NCBI RefSeq assembly: GCF_050003625.1
Contig: NC_134399.1
Coordinates: 154,250,473-154,314,472 of the forward strand
Reading direction: 5' to 3'
DNA from: Haematobia irritans
Taxonomy: Eukaryota > Arthropoda > Insecta > Diptera > Muscidae
Length of the DNA: 64,000 nt
The notes under the pieces are model-generated. The model worked only from the letters and a program-made list of their open reading frames with translations. It ran no database searches and had not been told where the DNA came from. Position numbers and translations under genes: made by a program. How positions within the stretch are numbered: position 1 is the first letter of the stretch; each line of letters begins with the position of its first letter. This document shows positions 21,651-31,805 of this stretch, in pieces.

Positions 21651-21941
21651 GTTGCGGATATCGTCTGTAGAATGAATTCTCTATTTTACAGTATCGTCCA
21701 GCACAGTTATTGGTGCCAGTTTATATATTTATGAAATAAATACTATACTTCTACTTACATTTCTTCTTGGCGCTTCATGTTTAACATTCCAATCCTCCAA
21801 AGGTCTAAAATTTCGTCCACAACAATAGTTTTTGCAGTTTTTAGAGCGCAAACATGTTCTACTTCGATAATCTTTACTGACACAGTGGTAATCATCCAAA
21901 ATTAAAATTAACACAAAAATAACCCAAACATTTGTAAACAT
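21623..21941 (-). CDS. Small cysteine-rich secreted peptide, two-exon model
   Basis: Exon 1 (21,759-21,941) starts at an ATG preceded by AATAAAA. A strong signal peptide (MFTNVWVIFVLILIL) is followed by a basic mature peptide with C-x5-C-x3-C-C (TCLRSKNCKNYCC). A perfect GTAAGT donor sits at 21,758, and an acceptor TTCATTCTACAG at 21,665 gives a 94-nt intron, phase 0. Exon 2 adds TISATS, a run of lysines from an A13 tract, and a stop at 21,623-21,625. That A tract and the stop lie in a family D repeat, so the original 3' end may have been replaced. Upstream TATA-like sequence (TATATTATAGATAT) lies near 22,055. Secretion is inferred. The family is not recognised; compact Cys peptides of this kind include antimicrobial and saliva peptides. 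Confidence 0.45.
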
Positions 21942-22137
21942 TTTTATTGAATAGAACGTGTCCGACACTTCATTGATGTGTTTGTGAATAAATGAACCAT
22001 GTCTAAGTCAACTAAAAATACAAACAAAAATAAACATCAATGTTGTGGTTATATCTATAATATACGCAGGAAAGAAATAAATAGCTCAATGTATAAAGTA
22101 AATAACTTAATTTAACTCAAATGAGTGATATGATTAC

Positions 22138-23402
22138 ACTGAAAAAAATATTTACGTGATATTAAAGATTATGCAACCTAAATTTTAGGATGCGCAATTT
22201 ACAAAATATTTTAATTAAAATAATGTTTACAATCGTTGTTTCAATTTTTTTTTTCATTAAATTTAGGACACAAATTTTGTAAATTTGCGTCGCTCCGTTA
22301 AAGTCGCATGTCTTTGAACTAAGGAAAATTTTCCTTCAAATAAAGAAACATATTTTGGATTTAAAGAAATCGTCCTTCAACTAACTGAAATATTGAAACT
22401 TTAGATTCAAGATAAAAACGCTTCAAATATAGGCTATGACTTATTTTAAGGATTTAGCAGCTTTGCTTTAAAGTTTTTTTTGGAATTAAGAAAACATTTT
22501 TATTTTGAGGTATCCGCTATAATTTGGATTTTTAAACTGGCATTTATTTGTACTTGAATAGCTTTATTAATATACCGCGAAAAGAAAATGAAAATTCGAT
22601 AAATGAGATCTAAATCCTATTTGTAATTTGTTGATCCTACACTCAAAAAAAATTTACTTGGATCCAAAGATTTTGACCTTGCCTTAAGGACTTTGATATT
22701 GATTCCGAGCCAAAGATGCGGCTTCTTTTAAATAAAGAAATTTTTTGCGACCTATCTGGCTTTAAATCTAGGATCAATAAAATTAAAATTAGGATACAGA
22801 TATCAATTATCAAATTTTCTTACTCTTTTCGCGGTTTATTAATAAAGGTCCTCGCGTACAAATATATGTCAGTTTAAAAATCCAAATTATAACGGATACT
22901 TAAAAGTAAAAACTATTTTCTTAATTCCAAAAATACTTTAAACCAAAGACGATAAATTCTCAAAATAAGTCTTAGCCTATATCTGAAGAGTTTTTATCTT
23001 AAATCTAAAGTTTCAATATTTCAGTTAATTTAAGGACAATTTCTTTAAACCAAAAATTAGTTCAAAGACATGCAACTTTAACGGAGCGACGCAAATTTAC
23101 AAAATTTGTGTCCTAAATTTAATGAAAAAATTTTAAACAAAGATTGTTAACTTTATTTTAATTAAAATTTCATTACTTTAAAGAAATTAGTCTTTAATAT
23201 TTTGTAAATTTCGCATCCTAAAATGTAGGTTGCGTAAGCTTTAATATACCACTTAAATATTTTTTCAGTGTAGATTTAAGGCCAGATAGGTCGCTTAAAA
23301 TGTCTTTGTTTTAAAGAAGGCGCATCTTTGGCTCGGAATCAATACCAAAATCCTTAAGAGAAGGTCAAAGTCTTTGGATCCAAGTAAACTTTTTTTTGAG
23401 TG
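22138..23402. mobile_element. Interleaved foldback elements with TA-flanked ends
   Basis: Two inverted-repeat pairs overlap. Pair 1 starts CACTGAAAAAAA at 22,138 and ends TTTTTCAGTG at 23,270, with arms of about 420 bp. Pair 2 starts CACTCAAAAAAAATTTAC at 22,640 and ends TTTTTTGAGTG at 23,402, with arms of about 130 bp. All four ends abut TA. The arms can fold into long hairpins. No transposase is present. TA flanks suggest Tc1/mariner-type mobilisation. Confidence 0.7.
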
Positions 23403-23519
23403 TAAGACTGTTATTACGTATCCACTACTTGCATTTATGTATCGTCTAGCAGATTTATTAATATATTTTCATCATATTTCCAATCTCTACAATTATACGA
23501 CGGTTGCCTTTTATATGTC

Positions 23520-23838
23520 GAGATTAGAAAAACAAATAAATATTATCATCGATAATTGGTTTATTATTTTTCATGCATTTGAACCAATTGTCGATGCACT
23601 TTTGCCACTCTGAATGAGTTATCTTCAAAACATGCATTCTGAACGCATCAATCGCTTTTTCATATATCGCAAAACGTTGACCTCTCATTTTCTTTACGTA
23701 CGAAACTAAAACGAAGTCATTCGATGCCAAGTCAGTACTATCCGGCGTATGACAAATCAAATCGATATTTTGAGAGCTCAAATATGCAGTTTTTGAGTCG
23801 ATGCGCAGTGGTTCCAAATCGCTTTTTATACACTGCAA
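23520..23838 (-). pseudogene. mariner transposase C-terminal relic
   Basis: The minus frame reads LASNDFVLVSYVKKMRGQRF and then SEWQKCIDNWFKCM, matching the C-terminal third of mariner DD34D transposases, including the last catalytic Asp (SND). It is a different lineage from the Himar-like copies. The 5' two thirds are absent. A fragment of similar type starts at 54.7 kb. Confidence 0.7.
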
Positions 23839-24300
23839 AAAATATTGTCAAAGATTTCATGTCTTTAAATTACGAATGTAAATTTTGCTTAGCATAGAAG
23901 ACGCATTTCTCTAATTTAATTTTTTTTCCCTTATTCAAAAGTCTATAAACTTTTCAATGAAGTCGTATTTTCCTTATAATTAAGTGGTTTGACTTAAAAA
24001 TGGGTACCATAACATGAAAGAAAAAAATTTTGGGCTAAGGTCAACTTGACTTTAAGAATTCAGAAAAATTATTTAAAATTAATGAAATTGTATTTAAATT
24101 TGTTGTCTTTTTGCATCTTGACTACAAAGCAAAAAATCGTTCAAATATAGGACACGTTTTTCAACACTTTATTTTAAAGAGGTTTTTTACTTGAAACATA
24201 GCATAATTTCTACTAGAAGTCGAGTCTTAATTTGGAAAATAAACTTGTCTTTAACTCGTTTTTAAAGGACTTTGACAGCATTTGAAGAAAAAAGCTGAAA
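23839..24300. repeat. Relic of the CACTGAAAAA TIR family
   Basis: CACTGCAAAAAATATTGTCA and the following 450 bp match, with decay, the element at 60,690-61,539 (shared TTTCTTAGCA/TTTGCTTAGCA, AGAAGATGTATTTC/AGAAGACGCATTTC). The right TIR is lost. Confidence 0.5.
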
Positions 24301-24354
24301 AAGTGAAAATTAAAATTTGCTTCCTAGAAACAAGTACACAATACCCAAATTTAA

Positions 24355-25620
24355 AAGAAATTTGGGTTATATACAATTATGAACTTGATATGTACCAATT
24401 TTTGTGTGATTGGGGATCGATTTATCTGAGGGCTATATATAACTATAGACCAATATGGACTTAGTTAGGCATGGTTGTTAATGGTCATATACTAACACAA
24501 TGTACCAAATTTCAACTGACTCGGATGAAATTTGCTCCTCCAAGTGGCTCCAAAACCAAATCTCGGGATCGGTTTATATGGGGGCTATATATGATTATGG
24601 ACTGATATCGACCACTTTTGGCATGTCTGTTAAATATCATATACTACCACCACGTACCAAATTTCAACCAGATCGGATGAATTTTGCTTCTCCGAAAGGC
24701 ACAGGGGGTCAAATCTGGGGATCGGTTTATATGGGGGCTATATATAATTATGGACTGATATGAACTAAGTCCTACATGGTTGTTGGATAACATATACTAA
24801 CTTCACGGACCAAATTTTAACCGAATCGGATGGATTTTGCTCTTTCAAGTGGCTCCGGAGGTCAAATCTGGGGATCGGTTTATATGGAGGCTATATATAA
24901 TTATGGACCAATTTCGACCAATTTTTGCATTGGTGTTTGAGGAAATATATTAACACCACGTACCAAATTTCAACTGAATCAGATGAATTTTGGTATTCCA
25001 AGAGGCTTCGGAGGTCAAATCTGGTGATCGGTTTATATGGGGGCTATATATAATTATGAACCGATATGGACCAATTTTTGCATGGTCATTAGAGACCATA
25101 TACTAACATCATGTACCAAATTTCAGCCGGATCGGATGGAATTTGTTTCTCTTAGAGGCTCCGCAAACCAAATCGGGGGATCGGTTTATATGGTGGCTAT
25201 ATATAATTATAGACCGATGTGAATCAATTTTTGCATGGTTGTTAGAGACCATATACTAACACCATGTACCAAATTTCAGCCGGATCGGATGAAAGTTGCT
25301 TCTCTTAGAGGCTCTGCAAGCCAAATTTGGCGGTCCGTTTATATGGGGGCTATACGTAAAAGTTGACCGATATGGCCCATTTGCAATACCATTCGACCTA
25401 CATCAATAACAACTACTTGTGCCAAGTTTCAAGTCGATAGCTTGTTTCGTTCGGAAGTTAGCGTGATTTCAACTGACGGACGGACGGACGGACATGCTCA
25501 GATCGACTCAGAATTTCACCACGACCCAGAATGTATATACTTTATGGGGTCTTAGATCAATATTTCGATGTGTTACAAACGGAATGACAAAGTTAATATA
25601 CCCCTGTGGTGGATGGTATA
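24355..25620 (+). mobile_element. HINE-like family B, copy 2 (head missing)
   Basis: Six or more 153-bp modules (GATCGGTTTATATGGGGGCT), then GACGGACGGACGGACATGCT, ATCGACTCAGAATTTCACC, TTTATGGGGTCTTAGATCAA, and a decayed terminal hairpin CCCCTGTGGTGGATGGTATA. The GC-palindrome head and the satellite block are missing. Confidence 0.65.
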
Positions 25621-26029
25621 CAAAAGACCGAGAATACGAAACTAACTATAAGAGAGAATAAAATCTGTAAAAAGATATGAGAGCAACAACACACTCTCTC
25701 TTTTTGAGTATATTTATGGTAAAGTTATTATTTTTGGAGAGCTGGTATGCTTACAACTAAGTACTTATTTGTGGCGCATCATCACCAAAAATTAATTAAG
25801 TTCAAAGTTGTAAAAAATAATCACAAGAGCTGAAAAAAAATGCGTGAGATTAATCTCTTAAGTAGCTGTAGACAAAACATGTAGCGCTCGAACGTCAAAA
25901 CTTTTTGAGTCCGTATAACCTCAAAAGTTTCAAGCTTTACGATAGAGCTTTCGGTTGGCAGACTATAATCCTCATAATTGGGAGGCCATATTTTAACCGG
26001 ATCGGATAAAATTTGTTCCTCCATGATGA

Positions 26030-26905
26030 TCCAGAAGTTAAATCTTGAGGTTTGGTTTATACTCGTATATATAATATATATGAGGGCTACATATAATAAT
26101 TAACTGATATAGTCTTATTTTTGGGTGGTTTTTATAGGGCATATACTGACATAACGTCCCAAATTTCTACCGTATCGGATGGCATTTGTCCACTTAGAGG
26201 TTCTGGATGTCAAATCTGGGGATCGGTTTATTTTCAATACCATCCGAACCACATCATTAGCAACTACTTTTATCCAGTTTCAAGTCGATAGTTTGTTTCG
26301 TTCCGAAGTTAGCATTATTTCAACAGACGGATTGACATCAATAGATCGACTCAAAATTTCACCACGACCCAAGAATATATGTGTACTTTGTGTGGTCCGA
26401 CACCAATATTTCGATCGTGGAGGGAACTGCACACTTAAGTGTCCTTTATACGCCCAACCTAAACGGGAGATCGATCTATATGGGAGCTAACTTTACCCGG
26501 TAAATACAAAAATTTCTCTTTATGGAACCAAAATACCTATAGAGTTCCAAGTTCACGAGTCTATGTTAGATGTTCAAGAATTTTAGTCGTATTATGGGTA
26601 TATGTGGGGGCAAACAAGAAAATACAAGCGAAAGTTCGGACAGGACGAATCGGATTAAATTTTCACTTCCAAGTGGCTCCATAGGACAAATCTGGGTATC
26701 GGTTTATATGGGGCTATAAGTAAAAGTGCTCCGATATGGCCCATTTGCGATACCATACGACCTACATACAATAACAACTAATTTTATCAAGTTTCAAGTC
26801 GATAGCTTGTTTCCTTGTTCCCCCGTTGACTTTAAAGGGGGATGCATTTTGGAATGTTTCAGCTAGTAATTAAAACAAAACAGTAACAATAATTTATAAA
26901 CCCAG
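26030..26905 (+). repeat. HINE-like fragments, families B and J
   Basis: 26,030-26,400 has family B module and tail pieces. 26,400-26,905 (TGGAGGGAACTGCACACTTA, GTCCTTTATACGCCCAACCT) recurs at 34,300-34,765 with about 90 percent identity by eye. Both copies end with a CCCCCGTTGACTTTAAA-type hairpin. Confidence 0.6.
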
Positions 26906-26979
26906 CGAAAACTCATATTACCAGGTACAAGTATACCTGCGCCAAATAGGTAACAACTTCTTAGTACATATATCAGCAG

Positions 26980-27798
26980 CAGTGTTACCGTTGGAAATTT
27001 TGAAAAAGTCGCATACTCAAAAAAAGGTCGCACAAAAAAGTAGCATAATGATAAAAAAGTCGCATACATTTGTGAAGTATTTTATTACAAAAAATCTTCT
27101 ATAAATCAACACAAAAACAATAAAGGAACACTCCCTTTAACATAAAGAGATATTTTAGCAACTTATTGTATCATAAAATCCAGTAAAACGTAAACTTGCA
27201 ATAAATAAAAAATTGATTTTTTTTCTCCTTCCTAAAATCGGCAGAAATGTACGAGAACGCCATCAAGTGCCAATTAAAAGCATTTAAATCAATTAAAAAA
27301 CAAAAATATTTATTTTTTTTGTAATACATTCCTGATTGACTCTGTGAAATATATTGCACGTATTATTTGTTTATGGCTAACTCTTGCAAGATTTTACCGG
27401 GAAAAAAATTCCTAGCAAAAAACTTATCTAATCCTCAAATTTTAAGTCTGATCTCACTCTGGCTCTCTTTTGCTGGCTTTTTGGAGTAAACGAAAGACTC
27501 CAGTAAAAATTGGTGATAATTGTTCTGGCGTCTCATATTGTGGAGGAGACGATTTGAAACATTCAGCATCCACCGTAGAAACATATTTTGCTCTTTGGTC
27601 GAAACTGGGTTTGAATCCATGGGCGGGCCATTGCGGTGGCTTCGCGTAAGGCGCACGGCAATGAATTCCCACTTATAAAAATTGCTTAAAATTTAAGCAC
27701 TTCCCACATTTTACATATTTCAAAAAAAGTCGCACAAAAAGTCGCATGACATCAAAAAGGTTGCAAAATGCGACTAAAGTCGCACAACGGTAACACTG
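26980..27798. mobile_element. hAT element with 8-bp duplication and subterminal motifs
   Basis: TIR CAGTGTTACCGTTG and its inverse CAACGGTAACACTG are flanked by an exact 8-bp duplication ATCAGCAG (26,972-26,979 and 27,799-27,806). AAAGTCGCA-type motifs repeat near both ends (about 27,004, 27,026, 27,054; 27,727, 27,738, 27,774), as expected for transposase-binding sites. Minus-strand frames of about 70 codons at 27,435-27,672 show no recognisable transposase motif, so it is probably non-autonomous. Confidence 0.85.
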
Positions 27799-28072
27799 AT
27801 CAGCAGTAATACTTTTACATGGACATGACATTGGAGGACAGTACTTCGGTGCAAGCATACCAGCAGTCTGAAAATAAGTACTTCCTCGCAAGCATACCAG
27901 CTCTCAAAAAAAAAAAATAGGTTTACCGTAAATATAATCAAAAAGAGCGAGTTTGTTGCTGCTCTCATATCTATTTATAACAGGTTGGTAACAGGTAAGT
28001 CCTCGGTCTAACAAAGAAAAACACATTTTTTTGTCAAAATTAGTTTTTATTATTCAACATAGTTCTCTTCAA

Positions 28073-29084
28073 GAGCGATACAACGATTATAACGACCTTC
28101 CATTTTTTTGATACCATTTTGGTAGTACTCCTTCGGTTTTGCCTCAAAATAGGCCTCAGTTTCGGCGATCACCTCTTCATTGCAGCCAAATTTTTTCCCT
28201 GCGAGCATCCTTTTGAGGTCTGAGAACAAGAAAAAGTGGCTGGGGCCAGATCTGGAGAATACGGTGGGTGGGGAAGCAATTCGAAGCCCAATTCATTAAT
28301 TTTTGCCATCGTTCTCAATGACTTGTAGCACGGTGCGTTGTCTTGGTGGAACAACACTTTTTTCTTCTTCACATGGGGCCGTTTTGCCGCGATTTCGATC
28401 TTCAAACGCTCCAATAACGCCATATAATCGTCACTGTTGATGGTTTTTCCCTTCTCAAGATAATCGATAAAAATTATTCCATGCGCATCCCAAAAAACAG
28501 AGGCCATTACTTTGCCAGCGGACTTTTGAGTCTTTCCACGCTTCGGAGACGGTTCACCGGTCGCTGTCCACTCAGCCGACTGTCGATTGGACTCAGGAGT
28601 GTAGTGATGGAGCCATTGTCACATATCGACGGAAAAACTCGGTTGTATTACGAGTTAACTGCTGCAAACACCGCTCAGAATCATCAACACGTTGTTGTTT
28701 TTGGTCAAATGCGAGCTCGCGCGGCACCCATTTTGCACAGAGCTTCCGCATATCCAAATATTGATGAATGATATGACCAACACGTTCCTTCGATATCTTT
28801 AAGGCCTCTGCTATCTCGATCAACTTTATTTTATTGTCATTCAAAATCATTTTGTGGATTTTTTTGATGTTTTCGTCGGTAACCACCTCTTTCGCGCGTC
28901 CACTGCGTTCACCGTCCTCCGCGCTCATTTCACCACGCTTGAATTTTGCATACCAATCAATTATTGTTGATTTCCCTGGGGCAGAGTCCGGAAACTCATT
29001 ATCAAGCCAAGTTTTTACTTCCACCGTATTTTTCCCCTTCAGAAAACAGTATTTTATCAAAACACGAAATTCCTTTTTTTCCAT
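28073..29084 (-). pseudogene. mariner transposase pseudogene (copy 2)
   Basis: This copy keeps the start ATG (29,084) and a clean N-terminal half with both HTH regions. An 11-bp deletion between two ATGG direct repeats (at about 28,616) removes the MDET motif with the first catalytic Asp and shifts the frame. The downstream frame carries VFWDAHGIIFIDYLEKGK and VLFHQDNAPC (second Asp). A one-base loss in a C run (about 28,243) then shifts the frame at the third Asp (APSD), giving a garbled end. It cannot make an active enzyme but may be transcribed. It is very similar to copy 1 and less damaged. Confidence 0.9.
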
Positions 29085-29197
29085 TTTTTCACAATAACAA
29101 AAGTTGCTTCACAAAAGACGCTCTATCTCACAAACTAATTGACTTACAGACGTCAAATTTTGACACGAATCATTTGAAGTTTGGTACTATATAAAAA

Positions 29198-31369
29198 CAA
29201 ATATAGTCGGGCCCCGCCCGACTATATCATACCCTAAACCACCATTACAGAATTAGTAATCATAAGCATTTGTGGGGTAACATATAGGTATGGGAGATAA
29301 ACCGCAGTTGCATATTTAAGAAAATTAAGCGGTACATGTCTATGGGTGTTTTGTGTCAATCTGACTATAGCTCATAGTCAATGTTGCCAGGAAAAATGTT
29401 CGGTTTACCCTACAAGGACAAAAAAGTTCCCTACTTTCCCATACATTCCCAAACAATTTTCCCTACTATATTTTTCGTTAAATTTAAAAAAATTTTACAA
29501 AACAAAAATGGTTCTAAGTACTTTATTATCTTCAAACATGAATATGCAACGTATATGACTTAGAATATAAATTTGTATTATCATCACGGTTGCCACAGTT
29601 GGTAGAATTCTACCCAAGTTAGTAATCTTTTGTGTTAAATCTCTATAAAAATAAAATTTTGGAAAAAATTTCTATAAACAAATTTTTGTGAGAAATTTTT
29701 CTATAGAAATAAAATTTTGACAATAAATTCTATAAATAGAAATAAAATTTTGAGAAAAATTCCACAGAAATAAAATTTTGAGATAATTTTTTATAGAAAT
29801 AATATTTTGAAAAAAAATTCTATAGAAATACAATTTTGACAAAATGTTCTATAGAAAAAAAATGTTGAAAAAATTTTCTACAGGAATAAAGTTTACCACA
29901 CATTGTTAAAGATCAAGCCTTGCCGGCATCTAATTTCCTTCTCTAGAGCCACCAAAATGTAAAAATTATTACAAATTGTGTTGAGTAAAGATGTCCTACA
30001 TTGTGGGCCTACGTCCCTACAAGACGCTAAATATTAGAAAAACCCTACATATAGGGAATTTTCCCTACTTCTAGCAACACTGGCTGTGTTGATATTGCGC
30101 CTACGGAGTTAGTATGCCACTAATATTGAGCCCATTATTAAAAAATAGAAAATCGTTAAATTAATGTGGGTAATAAATACAAATTTGTAAAAATCGAGCA
30201 ATATTCTTATGTAAGAGCTACAAGTACGTATAAGCACGATCGGCTAGTACATCAAAATTTGAAATTTGAGTAACATTGGTTAATAAATAAGAGTACTATG
30301 GCCAAATTTAGGGAAATCGAGCGATGCATATATATGGAAGCTATCAAAATCTGAACCAATTTGCATAATATTTTGCGGGTTTTATTAATACCACAAAAGG
30401 TAACCTTGTGCAAGATTTGAGTAAGATCAGTCACAAAATGAGGCCTGTATGGTCAAACATAAGGTTATAAGGGCGAATTTTTCAAAACCGGGCGATACAA
30501 ATATGGGAGCTATATCAAAATTTGAACCGATTTCGATGAACTTTTAGTAAGATCGGTTAATAAATAAGGGTTTTATGGCCAAATTTTGGAAAATCGGGCT
30601 ATACATATATATGGGAGCTATATCTAAATCTCAACCGATTTCGGTGATTTTTTGCACATATAGTTAGTGCTATAGAAGACTACATTTAGCCAAATTTGGG
30701 TAAGATCGGTTGATAAATAAGGGTTTTATGGTCAAATTTAGAAAAATCGGGCGGTACATATATATGGGAGCTATAGCTAAATCTGAACCGATTTCGATGA
30801 TTTTTTGCACATATAGTAAGTGCTATAGAAGATTATATTTAGCCAACTTTGAGTAAGATCGGTTGGTAAATAAAGGTTTTGTGGCCAAATTTGGGAAAAT
30901 CGGCGATACATATATATGGGAGCTATATCTAAATCTGAACCGATTTGGATGAAATTTTGCAGACTTGAAGGGCGATGGAAAAGATTACCTTTTGCCAAAT
31001 TTGGTGACGATGCGTTTGCAAAAACGCGCAACGTGACCCCATTTGTCGAAATCGGGCGATACATATATATGGGAGCTATATCTAAACTTGATCCGATTTC
31101 TTCCAAATTCAATAGCGTTCGTCCTTGTGCCCAAAAAACTTCCTGTACCAAATTTTATCAAAATCGGTTAATAATTGCGACCGGAATCCTGTGAACAACA
31201 AATTCATGGACAGAGGGACGGACGGACACCAAGCGCTAGATCGACTCAGGAGGTGATTCTGAGTCGATCGGTATATATTTTATGGGGTCTAAAATCAATA
31301 TTTCTGGTAGGCACATTTTTTGGCCGATCAAACTTATTATACCCAAACCACTATGTGGTTTAGGGTATA
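29198..31369 (+). mobile_element. HINE-like family I element (inside mariner 2)
   Basis: The element starts CAAATATAGTCGGGCCCCGC, containing the palindrome AGTCGGGC-CCC-GCCCGACT, and continues CATACCCTAAACCACC. It ends CCCAAACCACTATGTGGTTT followed by AGGGTATA. The interior holds a short 29-bp satellite block (29,640-29,890), repeated ATATATATGGGAGCTATATC modules, a GGGACGGACGGACACC tract, and the core TAGATCGACTCAGG. There is no coding region. The insertion left no duplication longer than the local A-rich bases. Confidence 0.7.
29640..29890 (-). repeat. 29-bp satellite block S4 inside family I
   Basis: About eight diverged units with AAATAAAATTTTG and TTCTATAGAAAT words, preceded by ATCACGGTTGCCACAGTTGG, the same left-flank motif as in family B arrays. 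Confidence 0.75.
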
Positions 31370-31435
31370 AATATGCATTTAATACTAGTGACGCCATCTA
31401 TGTGTCAGGCCGGGTACTTATCAGCCAACCTGTTA

Positions 31436-31795
31436 GCTGATCGTATTTAGACTTACATGTAGCTCTTACATAAATCTATTGCTCTATTTGCAGAAATTTG
31501 GATTTATTACCCACAACTAATTGACCGATTTCCTCTTGTTTTAATAATGGACTCAATATTAGTGGCACACTAACTCTTTTGATGCAAAATAAACTATAGC
31601 TCCTAATATTAGACATTTCTGCACAGATTGTGACAAGACACCCATAAACATGTACCCCCCTTTATGTTCTCCAAAACCTATACGAATGATACCCCACAAA
31701 TGCTTATGTTTATTAATTCAGTAGGGGTGGTTTAGGGTATGATATAGTCTGCCCCGCCCGAATTTCTACTTTACTCACTTGTTTGAAATTAATTT
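31436..31795 (-). repeat. Family I head fragment, inverted
   Basis: The inverse of the family I head (GGTGGTTTAGGGTATGATAT, then GCCCCGCCCGAATTTCTACT) ends near CACTTGTTTG at 31,787. It directly neighbours mariner 2. Confidence 0.55.
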
Positions 31796-31805
31796 TTCTT
31801 GGTTT

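Larger units (their letters stand above)
25665..27972. other. Composite block bounded by about 100-bp inverted repeats
   Basis: GATATGAGAGCAACAACACA through GAGAGCTGGTATGCTTAC at 25,674-25,790 recurs inverted at 27,865-27,972. Between them lie family B and J fragments and a hAT element. This may be the two ends of an old TIR transposon or an inverted duplication. Confidence 0.5.
27980..31433 (-). mobile_element. irritans-type mariner (Himar-like), copy 2, carrying a HINE in its 5' UTR
   Basis: Outer ends ACAGGTTGG (27,980) and CAGCCAACCTGT (31,433) are each flanked by TA. The transposase lies on minus at 28,073-29,084. The 5' UTR is split after GGTACTATATAAAAA by a 2.17-kb HINE and resumes AATATGCATTTAATACTAGT at 31,369. 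The left TIR has a small internal change (GGTAACAGGTAAGTCC for GGCTGATAAGTCC). Confidence 0.9.
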
